Source of the DNA: Bacteroides sp.
Lineage (GTDB): Bacteria; Bacteroidota; Bacteroidia; Bacteroidales; Muribaculaceae
Direction: 5' to 3'
DNA length: 64,000 nt
NCBI GenBank assembly: GCA_014801525.1
Contig: JAAVEB010000002.1
Coordinates: forward strand, 17,621 to 81,620
In this document: one piece after another, positions 10,416-19,296 of the stretch
Layout: each line of letters begins with the position of its first letter
Numbering within the stretch: the first letter of the stretch is position 1
Program-made: the position numbers and the translations under genes
Notes under the pieces: generated by a model
Told to the model about the DNA's origin: nothing
The model's database searches: none
What the model saw: the letters and a program-made list of their open reading frames with translations, nothing else

Positions 10416-11332
10416 TCGGCAATAAGAGCCTTCACCCGCTCCACAAATTCCTCCTGTGACAGGTCATAAGGCAACCATGTGATAGGGATGCCGCGGCGTT
10501 CCATACCACGGAACCATGTCATCTGACGCTTGGCGAATTGATGAATGGCTATTTCAAGTTCCTCGACCATTTGAGAATAGGTCATTTTTCCGGTCACATA
10601 AAGAGTGAGGTACTTATATTCAAGACCATAGTAAATGAGATTCTCGGAATCAACTCCTGACTCAATCAAACCACGAACTTCATCGACCATTCCTGAATCA
10701 AGACGCTTGCGCAAACGCTCGGAAATGCGTCGGCGGCGATTTTCTCGATTAATGTCCACGCCAACCACCAGAAAAGAGCGACGACCGGGAGAATCATTGC
10801 CACCCTGTGACGGGGCTTCGTCGGGATGCTCCTTATAGTAGGTCTGTATCTCGATAGCCCTTATCGCTCGTTTTTCAGTATCAATATCGGTAACATTGTG
10901 GAGAGTCTTCATCGATGCGAGAATCTGAGCAAGCTCCTCAAGGGTCTTTCCTTTTAAAGACTCTCGCAACTCCTTGTTTTCAGGCACCTCAGGCAATCTC
11001 ATTCCGGTCAGCGCGCTTTCAACATACATTCCCGTGCCACCGCACAAAATAGGGAGTTTCTTACGCATTTCAATCTCCGCCACCGCTTTCTCATAGTCAC
11101 GCAGATATCCGTAGAGATTGTATTTTTCTCCGGCGGGAAGTATGTCAATCAGATGATAGGGCACATCGCCATATTCTTCAAGATCCTTTCCTGTGCCTAA
11201 ATCCATGCCGACATATACCTGCCTGGAGTCTCCGCTTATGATTTCTCCATCAAAAGCATGAGCCAAGTCCACCGCCCTACCCGTTTTCCCGGAAGCCGTG
11301 GGACCGACAATGGCAAGGATATCATATTTCAT
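10412..11332 (-). CDS. miaA: tRNA dimethylallyltransferase
   Basis: GPTASGKTGRAVDLA P-loop, ISGDSRQVYVGMDLGTGK, FAKRQMTWFRG. Confidence 0.97.
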   Translation of the reverse strand: MKYDILAIVGPTASGKTGRAVDLAHAFDGEIISGDSRQVYVGMDLGTGKDLEEYGDVPYHLIDILPAGEKYNLYGYLRDYEKAVAEIEMRKKLPILCGGTGMYVESALTGMRLPEVPENKELRESLKGKTLEELAQILASMKTLHNVTDIDTEKRAIRAIEIQTYYKEHPDEAPSQGGNDSPGRRSFLVVGVDINRENRRRRISERLRKRLDSGMVDEVRGLIESGVDSENLIYYGLEYKYLTLYVTGKMTYSQMVEELEIAIHQFAKRQMTWFRGMERRGIPITWLPYDLSQEEFVERVKALIAD

Positions 11333-12653
11333 ATCCTTTAAAATATTTCTTGATGAATCTTCTCAACTTGAAGAACGGACGATCCTCGTTATCCTTAGCG
11401 ACAAGCAGCCAGTCAGGGTCATTGTAATCGACATCGAGCGCAATCAAGTCCTTAAGTTTAAAGGATGGAGTGTAATGTTTCACTTTATACAGGCGATGAC
11501 CGGTCTTGTCGTAGGTTTTACGAGCCATTGCCACAGTGTAGACGCGGTTTATCTCACCTCGCAACAACTGGCTCAACATTCCGGCGTCATATAATCCTCT
11601 GACCTGATAAACCGTGAGCCACTCGCCTTTCAATTTCGTGCCATTAATCGCGGCATGATTTTCAAGGCGACAGAGATAGTGGAATATATTAGAGTTCATG
11701 TCACGATCCACATTCTCATAAAGATAGCGCACATCCACAGCCGTAGCGCTTATGTCGGCGGCACGACAAAAATATTTTTTAACTTCAAAATCAGAGATTT
11801 TTTCAGTGTGATGCAATTTCACCGAAACGGGAGTGTCGACTTTTAATGAATCGGGGTCAGTGTCAGGGCTGCGCATCAGAATGCGGTCATCACAAATGAT
11901 CAGGAATCGCAACAATGTTATGTTTCTCTCATAGTTGAGGTCGCCAATCACATTGTCGCGGTAAAAGGCGAAAATTTTCAGGTAGCGCCTTCCGAGAAAT
12001 ATAATCGACAGAATAATCAAGCTGACAGGGATATACAGATAGAAAACCATATCAGCCTGATTAAGATTCACATTAGAGTAGTGAACCATATAATACCAGA
12101 AAGTATAAATCGTGGTGAACCCGAAAATATAGAACAGGATTCTAAGCTGGTAACGACTCTCGGTGCGGAACATTCGTCCGAGGAAACCACGTTCAGACGG
12201 ATCGCCGTATTGGCTGCGGCACATTCGGCAAATGCTCAATCGATTGCGTACGAAATAAGCCCATATAACCATGATACACACAACCGGTCCCATCACCAAG
12301 ATTGTGATGTAAGGGATGCGCCTGTTGGCAGTTCCGTTAAGAAATTCATTGGGATCAATAAATTTCATGTAGTACAAATTTATCGCCACCATCACCAGCG
12401 TCATCATCAACAGGATGCGTGTGGTAAGATATAGCAGTATATTGCAATTGCCATTATTAGCAGCACGCTCCTTGCTGAGTTGTGTCAACAGCAGAAACTC
12501 GAGCACTAAAACTACGGCAGGCAACCACAGTTTGTCAACAAACAAGGATGCAATCAGGATGAGCGCCAACGACCCAACCGACATTATCCATGACGACAGC
12601 AGAGTGCTTATACCGTAATAGTAGTATGTGCCATGATCATTATTACCTGACAT
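11322..12653 (-). CDS. Multi-TM membrane protein with conserved-looking soluble C-terminal domain, unknown function
   Basis: About six hydrophobic segments, CRMC pair, C-terminal GEINRVYTVAMARKTYDKTGHRLYKVKHYTP...ALDVDYNDPDWL. Confidence 0.75.
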   Translation of the reverse strand: MSGNNDHGTYYYYGISTLLSSWIMSVGSLALILIASLFVDKLWLPAVVLVLEFLLLTQLSKERAANNGNCNILLYLTTRILLMMTLVMVAINLYYMKFIDPNEFLNGTANRRIPYITILVMGPVVCIMVIWAYFVRNRLSICRMCRSQYGDPSERGFLGRMFRTESRYQLRILFYIFGFTTIYTFWYYMVHYSNVNLNQADMVFYLYIPVSLIILSIIFLGRRYLKIFAFYRDNVIGDLNYERNITLLRFLIICDDRILMRSPDTDPDSLKVDTPVSVKLHHTEKISDFEVKKYFCRAADISATAVDVRYLYENVDRDMNSNIFHYLCRLENHAAINGTKLKGEWLTVYQVRGLYDAGMLSQLLRGEINRVYTVAMARKTYDKTGHRLYKVKHYTPSFKLKDLIALDVDYNDPDWLLVAKDNEDRPFFKLRRFIKKYFKGYEI

Positions 12654-12655
12654 CG

Positions 12656-14845
12656 CTATTTCAATTTTGAGTCAAAAAATTCAAGCATGCGCTTGTATAC
12701 TAATTCTCGCGCTCCGCAACCGTAGATTGAATGGTTCTTATTGGGGAAAAGGAGCATATCGCAAGTCTTGCCGTGGGACTGCAACGATGAAACATATTGC
12801 AGCGTGTTCATCAGATGCACATTATCGTCGGCAGTGCCATGCATAATCAACAACGGAGTGGTTATTTTATCGGTATATGAGATTGGAGCTCCTTCATCAT
12901 ATCCATCAACGTTTTCATTTGGAGTGAGCATATAGCGCTCGGTGTAAACCGTGTCATAGTAACGCCATGAAGTCACGGGAGCTACCGCCACCGCGGCGTC
13001 ATAACCATAAGCCGAGGCAGCCATCAAGGACTCATAACCGCCATAGCTCCAGCCATAGATGCCGACCTTTGACACATAGGGCAACGATTTGGCATATTTC
13101 GCAGCGGCAACCTGGTCGATTGTCTCAAAATGTCCCAGGCGACGATATACGCTGTGCTTGAATTCAGCGCCCCGTCCACCGGTGCCTCTGCCATCCACAC
13201 TCATCACGATATACCCTTGGGTCACGTAATAATAATCCCAATCGAGATGCCAGCGGTTCAGGACTTCCTGCGAACCGGGACCGCTATATTGCGACATAAT
13301 CACAGGATAGCTTTTAGACGGATTAAAATCAGCAGGCTTCAGAACCGATCCGTTAAGAACATTGCCATCAGAGTTAATCGTAAAGAACTCCTTAACGGGA
13401 TAGTATGCGCAGCGACTCCTCAACTCGGCATTATCTTCAAGCACTCTAATCTCTTTTCCGGTTGCCGCACACAATGAATAGACCGGAGGCGTGGTCACAT
13501 CGCTATAAGACATTGTCAAATATGCCATGTCGGGAGAGAAGGATGCGCCTGATGTTCCTTTATCTTTTCCGACAACAACGGTCTTGCCCTTTGCATCGAC
13601 CGACGCAATCACTCGATCCAGAGGACCCGACTGAGTCGTCTGGCAATAGTGAAGATTTTTAGCCGCGTCGTAACCGTAATAAGCCATCACGTCATAATCT
13701 CCCGAAGTGATCTGACGCATCTGAGCGCCGGAATAACTGTATTGATAAAGATGGTTGAATCCTGATTTTTCAGAGCTAATCACAAAAAAATCGGGATAGA
13801 ATCGAGTATTTTCCCATGCCGAAGGATCGATCCAGCCATTGACAGCCTCGTCGACATAGAGCGACTTCGCCACAGTGGACTTAGGATTGACAGCATAAAG
13901 TTCAATGCGGGTCTGAGCGCGATTCAAGGTCGTCACGACCAGGCGGTCGGGCGAACCGGCATACTCGATGCGCGGAATATACTCGATGTTATTGTCGGAG
14001 AATGAAATCTCTTTTATCTTTCGGGTGTCGACATCATAACTGAACACTGACACCTTCGAATTGGGTTCTCCGGCAACAGGATATTTATAGGAATAGCTTC
14101 CGGGGTAGAGACTGTATTGATCAAGAGGGTTGCATGTGCCCTGATATAGGGGGAACGAGTACATCGGGACCGCAGTCTCATCATAGCGGATGTAGCACAG
14201 CGCCATGTTGTCGGGAGCCCACGCCATAGAGACTGTCGTGTCAAACTCCTCTTCATATACCCAATCAGGCACTCCGTTGATAATCTTGTTCACTTCACCG
14301 TCTTTTGTCACAGCCACCTCAGTGTTATAATCAAGTTTATGGATGAAGATATTATTATCGGCAACAAAAGCGATCATTCTACCGTCGGGCGACCACACCG
14401 GGGCACGTTGAACAGCGTGTTCCACGCTGAGCGGTTTCATCACATCGTGTCTCACCTCATATATATAATAGGAGGCTTTGAAGGAGCGGCGGTAGATGGG
14501 CTCTGATTTCTCATACACCAAAATATGCGATTCATCGGGGCTAAAGCGGAATGACCTTATTGACTTCAACTTACAGTCTCGTGCAGTGTTGACATCGAGA
14601 ATAACGCCTGTTTCCTCTCCGCTTTTTATATCATATTTAATTATCTTGGTAGCATCGTCAGACAAAGCGGCGAAGCTCTTGCCATCTGCCATATAAGTCA
14701 TCGACGAGGGAGCTTTTGCCGAGTTTCCAGGGGAAACATATGCCGACAGTCCGTTATCGGCGACAGCAGCTGTCGCCGGAATCGCAACGGCTGCCGAACA
14801 AATCAAGGCAGCACCCAAATAAACTGATTTTATATTCATGAGCAT
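12656..14845 (-). CDS. Dipeptidyl peptidase IV family S9 serine peptidase
   Basis: DPPIV N-terminal propeller (GVPDWVYEEEF), GWSYGGYESLMA, HGTADDNVH, NKNHSIYG. Confidence 0.95.
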   Translation of the reverse strand: MLMNIKSVYLGAALICSAAVAIPATAAVADNGLSAYVSPGNSAKAPSSMTYMADGKSFAALSDDATKIIKYDIKSGEETGVILDVNTARDCKLKSIRSFRFSPDESHILVYEKSEPIYRRSFKASYYIYEVRHDVMKPLSVEHAVQRAPVWSPDGRMIAFVADNNIFIHKLDYNTEVAVTKDGEVNKIINGVPDWVYEEEFDTTVSMAWAPDNMALCYIRYDETAVPMYSFPLYQGTCNPLDQYSLYPGSYSYKYPVAGEPNSKVSVFSYDVDTRKIKEISFSDNNIEYIPRIEYAGSPDRLVVTTLNRAQTRIELYAVNPKSTVAKSLYVDEAVNGWIDPSAWENTRFYPDFFVISSEKSGFNHLYQYSYSGAQMRQITSGDYDVMAYYGYDAAKNLHYCQTTQSGPLDRVIASVDAKGKTVVVGKDKGTSGASFSPDMAYLTMSYSDVTTPPVYSLCAATGKEIRVLEDNAELRSRCAYYPVKEFFTINSDGNVLNGSVLKPADFNPSKSYPVIMSQYSGPGSQEVLNRWHLDWDYYYVTQGYIVMSVDGRGTGGRGAEFKHSVYRRLGHFETIDQVAAAKYAKSLPYVSKVGIYGWSYGGYESLMAASAYGYDAAVAVAPVTSWRYYDTVYTERYMLTPNENVDGYDEGAPISYTDKITTPLLIMHGTADDNVHLMNTLQYVSSLQSHGKTCDMLLFPNKNHSIYGCGARELVYKRMLEFFDSKLK

Positions 14846-14861
14846 AAACTGTGATTCTTAA

Positions 14862-16208
14862 TTAAAACAAAGACATCTGCGCATCGTTCGCAGGATGTGA
14901 TTTTTTTGGAGGCTCCTGATAACCAAATTCGGAATCAGTGGAGCCTTGACTGAGTTTCGGAGCATTATCGGGAGGAGTCGCCACCAGCCACTCAGTGCTA
15001 TCGAGCGTCTCGTCTATTGCTGAAATTTTAGGAGTGGTCTTGCGCTTGCGACGCGGTTTTTCGGGAGCCAGTGTCTTTTTTGATAGCTCCTCTATTGTAG
15101 ATTTCATCTCGTTTTCAGCCACAGCCCTATCCATTATGTTTGATTCCAAATCTGCCGCCAAGCGTTTGTTGTCAGCTTCAAGGCTTTCCTTCTTGGCTAT
15201 CAAATCAGCATTTTCATCTTTAAGCGCTTTGATTTTCTCGTCACGCTTTTTAAGAACGGATTCAAATTGCTCCATCTGCTTCATCACCTCTTCGGCAGTT
15301 CCAAGCGTGGCACGCGCTTCAGCAAGCTCAGCGTTGAGCTTGTCGATGGTCGCTGCCGCCTCTTCACATTTTTTCTGAAGCGCGGCAGTCTCCACTCTAT
15401 TCTCTTCAAGCTCTTTCGATGAATTGCGATTGTTGTTCCTGATATCTGACAACATTTTATCGCTCATCGCCATTCTCGACTTATATAGTTCTGAGGTTTC
15501 AGTGAGTTCTTTCTTCAATTTTTCGACCTCCTGACGCAGCTGTTCGGCAACAAAATTGGATTGGCTCAACTTGGTTTTCAGCTCTGAATTTTCCGTTGCC
15601 GACCCGTTTTGCTCCGCGCCATCGCCGGGATTAGAGCCGCCGACAGCCTCAAGTTTACTCAGCAAACTGCTTATTTCGAGTTTGTGCTGCTCCTTCTCGG
15701 CATCCAATTGCTGTTCAAGCGTTCTGATCTTATCAGACAAAGCTCGTTTTTGACGATTATCGCTGAGGCGTTGGTCATTAAGCTCAGTTTCATGTCCTTC
15801 AGCCTTTTCAAGGGTTTCTTTAAGCTTTGCGATTTCCTCTATAAGCGAATCACGCTCAGCCGCCACTTTAGTAATGACTTCCTTTTCTATCTGGTCACGG
15901 CTTTGGTCGATACACTTCTTGAACGACTCTCCAAACAGACCGTACAAATAACGACGCTGCGCGTCACGATCAATACATTCTCTTATAAATTCGGGCTGAG
16001 AATTATTGAACACCTCAAGCACGCTGTCAAAAAGTTCCACCGGAAAATCGGCAGCTATCTCTATATCCTTTGCGCTCTGTGACAATGAGCTGACCGGCTC
16101 AGACGATTGAACGGAATCGTCAGAGGAGACAAACAAATCATTCTCCTCGACAATTTCTTCATCATTGCCAAAGCCAAACGCATGAGCCAAGGATTTGAAA
16201 AAAGACAT
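14862..16208 (-). CDS. Long coiled-coil protein of unknown function ending in QMSLF
   Basis: Glu/Lys-rich heptads throughout; C-terminus DAQMSLF-stop read directly from 14862-14882. Confidence 0.8.
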   Translation of the reverse strand: MSFFKSLAHAFGFGNDEEIVEENDLFVSSDDSVQSSEPVSSLSQSAKDIEIAADFPVELFDSVLEVFNNSQPEFIRECIDRDAQRRYLYGLFGESFKKCIDQSRDQIEKEVITKVAAERDSLIEEIAKLKETLEKAEGHETELNDQRLSDNRQKRALSDKIRTLEQQLDAEKEQHKLEISSLLSKLEAVGGSNPGDGAEQNGSATENSELKTKLSQSNFVAEQLRQEVEKLKKELTETSELYKSRMAMSDKMLSDIRNNNRNSSKELEENRVETAALQKKCEEAAATIDKLNAELAEARATLGTAEEVMKQMEQFESVLKKRDEKIKALKDENADLIAKKESLEADNKRLAADLESNIMDRAVAENEMKSTIEELSKKTLAPEKPRRKRKTTPKISAIDETLDSTEWLVATPPDNAPKLSQGSTDSEFGYQEPPKKSHPANDAQMSLF

Positions 16209-16225
16209 ATTCTTAATTTTTCTTT

Positions 16226-19198
16226 TTAATTTTCTACTACATCAGGTTTCACCACGACTCCCATGCCCTTGCGACCGTTTATTCCAATGACAAGCGGAGT
16301 GCCGAATTTCACGATACGCAAGAAATCACTCTCATAAACCGCCGGCTGTGAATTCAGAAATTCCACATCATAGATACCGTTATTCGACGAGGTGTCTATC
16401 GTGAAATATCCCACCCCAAACGAAGTCAGGTTCTGAAAGAAATGAGTGCCCTGACTCGGTTCTATCCTGTAATTGCTCAACGAGGACTCGACAATAAGAC
16501 GAGCCGATGAAATATGAGGCCATTTTACCGGAATTCCGAGCGCGGTGTCACTTGAACCCCAGCGTCCGGGACCGATAAGCACGTAGCCTTCGTTACGCTC
16601 CGTAAAGTTACGATTTATTTTCTCAATTTCACGAGCAATCAGCGAATTATTTGACGAAGAGAAGTTTTCAGGACGCACATAGACCACGGTATCTACATTT
16701 TCAATGTTTCCATGACCCAAAGCGGTATTACTTCTAAGGAGCATCTTTTCATCGGGGAGCTCAAGAATGCTGTCGTCGACGATATCTTTTTTCTCGACGA
16801 TGGGGCGTATCTGCAACCAGTATATAGTGCCTTTTCCTCGGTCGTTGATGTTCAGCATTCCGGCAAATTCGATTTCTACCGGTCGCCCCATCTCCTCCTG
16901 CCCTTTCGTGAGCATGAAATCGGTGATTTTCGCCAACGGGAACACATCGTGCTGAAGGATATTGGCAAAGGTCACGACTCTACGTCCCTCTCCCTCATCA
17001 CAATCTCTAATCACTTGATCACGGAAATCGTAGGTAGAAACCATGTAGCGCAGGGCTCCAGTCTGAGCCACGTCCTGAATGCGCAACTTGGCAATATTGA
17101 ATCCGTCGTCAACCTTAAACGTGGTCTCATCCTCATTTTTCATAGCAAGCGCATAGAAACGAGTTTGAGTGTCGCGGAGCGCCAAGTCAAGGGTTGACGT
17201 CTGCAACACCTTGTCGGCGTGCTTGGGCGAGAACCGCAGGCTCAATCCTCCGTCCACGATATATTTTCCGAGCCCCACGGCAGTCTCTACAACTCCGTCT
17301 TCAGGGATTTCGTCATTAATAGGATAATAATTAAGAGACCTTCCCACTCCTGAAAAAGAGGGGAAATAGTAGTCTCCAACACTCTCTCCGACAACCTCCT
17401 GGATGATGACCGCCATCTTCTCCTGATCAATCACATTGCTGGTCGCAGTCATGTAAGCCTTACTGTCGGCATAGAACACGGAGGCATACACGCTTTTGAT
17501 GGCATCACTCAGCAGCGCAAGCATCTCATACTTATCCTCGACATGAGGAATCATGTAGGTCGAATAGATGCCGGCAAAAGGCTGGTAGTGGCTGTCTTCG
17601 AGCAAACTTGAACTGCGTATAGCCAACGGGCGGTCGACCACTTCAAACAGCGCGAAGAAATCCTCGATGAGTTTTTCGGGCAAACGAGCCTGAAGGAAGT
17701 ATTTAAGGATGGTTTCGTCGCTCTGGTCAGACAGCGCTATCGGGTAGAGATTGTTAGTCTCCATGAACTCGTCGAAGATATCAGTGCATATCACCACCGT
17801 TCTCGGTATTGTCAGAGTGACCCCGTCAAAATTGTCGCAGATAGGATTTTTTTTGATAATCGAATCAATGAATGCAAGACCGCGGCCTTTACCTCCGAGC
17901 GATCCCTGCCCTATTCGAGCGAAATTACTGTAATGGTCAAAGCGGTCTTTTCGGAATATGGCGACGACACCGCGATTTTTCATCTTGCGGTATTTAACTA
18001 TCAGGTCAAAAAAGAGCTGCCTTACAGCCGGAGCCTCGTCGATATTGTTGAATCGATGCATCTTCACGACTTCGGCTATCGGGAACAGAGCGCGCGAATA
18101 AAGCCAACGCGATATGTCGTTGTAGGACGCGTGATAGAAGAGAGATTTCGCAGGGATGTCAAAAATGTGACGCTGAAGATCTTTCAAGTCATGAATGCGA
18201 AGCAACTCCTCTCCGGTTTCGGGATCACGAATCACAAAATCGCCGAATCCGAAGTCGCGCATAATCGCATTTCCCAGGTCAACAGGGAATTTCTTGCTGT
18301 TTTTATCAATCCACCCTACTCCAAGCTCCTTTACTTTAGACTCATTCTCAACTTCCGAAGACTCGAGAATCACCGGGAGGTAGGGATCCTGCTCACGCAG
18401 ATATTTGGCAAGCTTCAAACCCGCCGTTTTGTCTTTTTCTCCGTCTTTCTTGAACGAGATGTCACTTATGACACCGAGCATATTTTTGCCATAGCGTTCA
18501 TAAAGTTCGACAGCTTCCTCATAGTCACGAGCAAGCATCACTTTAGGGCGACCTCTCATTCGAAGCATCTGTTCATGCTCATTAAGCGCTTCGGTAGAGA
18601 ATATGAGCGACTGCTTGAGAAGGAATTTATAGAGCGTGGGGAGCACTGAAGAATAAAATCTCACGGAATCCTCCACAAGCATGATTGCCTGCACACCAAC
18701 CTCGTTTATATCGGCATCGGCATTCATCTTGTCCTCAAGCAATTTTATGATGGCAAGCAGCAAGTCAACATTGCCGAGCCAGCTGAAAACGTAGTCGACC
18801 GACGAGAAATCCTCCTTAGCCAGACGCCTCGACACCTCCTTGGAAAAAGGCGTAAGCACAACGATAGGCGTCAACGGAGCGATCTCTTTGATAAGTTTAG
18901 CGCCTGAGAAAGTCTCGCTGACATCAACTCCGGGCATCATGATGATAAGGTCAAACGCTTTCCGATGAAGTTCGGCAAGAGCTTCTGCCGTGTTTGAAAC
19001 TCGTGTCACTCGCGGAGGCGAGCTAAGATTAAGAGCCACATATTCAAAATAAAGTTGCTCTTCTACACGACCGTCCTCTTCCATCATGAAAGCGTCATAG
19101 GGGGAAGCGACAAGCAGGACATTAAAAATGCGGCGTTGCATCAGATTTTGAAACGCCGTGTCTTTCAAATATAATTGACTTAAACTGTCTTCGTTCAT
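16226..19198 (-). CDS. PEP/pyruvate-binding domain protein with two N-terminal receiver-like domains
   Basis: IGQGSLGGKGRGLAFIDSII, RSSSLLEDSHYQPFAGIYSTY and EIEFAGMLN...GTIYWLQIRP as in the PPDK/PpsA N-terminal domain; two receiver-like segments ahead of it. ATG at 19198 preferred to GTG at 19228 because a -7 box overlaps the GTG. Confidence 0.85.
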   Translation of the reverse strand: MNEDSLSQLYLKDTAFQNLMQRRIFNVLLVASPYDAFMMEEDGRVEEQLYFEYVALNLSSPPRVTRVSNTAEALAELHRKAFDLIIMMPGVDVSETFSGAKLIKEIAPLTPIVVLTPFSKEVSRRLAKEDFSSVDYVFSWLGNVDLLLAIIKLLEDKMNADADINEVGVQAIMLVEDSVRFYSSVLPTLYKFLLKQSLIFSTEALNEHEQMLRMRGRPKVMLARDYEEAVELYERYGKNMLGVISDISFKKDGEKDKTAGLKLAKYLREQDPYLPVILESSEVENESKVKELGVGWIDKNSKKFPVDLGNAIMRDFGFGDFVIRDPETGEELLRIHDLKDLQRHIFDIPAKSLFYHASYNDISRWLYSRALFPIAEVVKMHRFNNIDEAPAVRQLFFDLIVKYRKMKNRGVVAIFRKDRFDHYSNFARIGQGSLGGKGRGLAFIDSIIKKNPICDNFDGVTLTIPRTVVICTDIFDEFMETNNLYPIALSDQSDETILKYFLQARLPEKLIEDFFALFEVVDRPLAIRSSSLLEDSHYQPFAGIYSTYMIPHVEDKYEMLALLSDAIKSVYASVFYADSKAYMTATSNVIDQEKMAVIIQEVVGESVGDYYFPSFSGVGRSLNYYPINDEIPEDGVVETAVGLGKYIVDGGLSLRFSPKHADKVLQTSTLDLALRDTQTRFYALAMKNEDETTFKVDDGFNIAKLRIQDVAQTGALRYMVSTYDFRDQVIRDCDEGEGRRVVTFANILQHDVFPLAKITDFMLTKGQEEMGRPVEIEFAGMLNINDRGKGTIYWLQIRPIVEKKDIVDDSILELPDEKMLLRSNTALGHGNIENVDTVVYVRPENFSSSNNSLIAREIEKINRNFTERNEGYVLIGPGRWGSSDTALGIPVKWPHISSARLIVESSLSNYRIEPSQGTHFFQNLTSFGVGYFTIDTSSNNGIYDVEFLNSQPAVYESDFLRIVKFGTPLVIGINGRKGMGVVVKPDVVEN

Positions 19199-19227
19199 GG
19201 AGCCCGGGCTATTGATTTGATTCTCCA

Positions 19228-19235
19228 CAAATTTA
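19228..19235 (-). promoter_or_regulatory. -7 promoter box for the PEP-binding protein operon
   Basis: TAAATTTG on the minus strand (CAAATTTA on plus). Confidence 0.55.
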
Positions 19236-19296
19236 CGACATTTTTCCGTCTTATCTATGATTTCAACAGCAAATTCTCATTCAGACCCATTATTTA

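Noticed and set aside
15609-16082. 157-aa plus-strand ORF antisense to the coiled-coil gene
   Set aside because: Shadow ORF of a biased-composition gene; no recognisable domain or promoter
17933-18649. 238-aa plus-strand ORF antisense to the PEP-binding protein
   Set aside because: Lies inside a strongly supported gene; protein looks like low-information shadow translation
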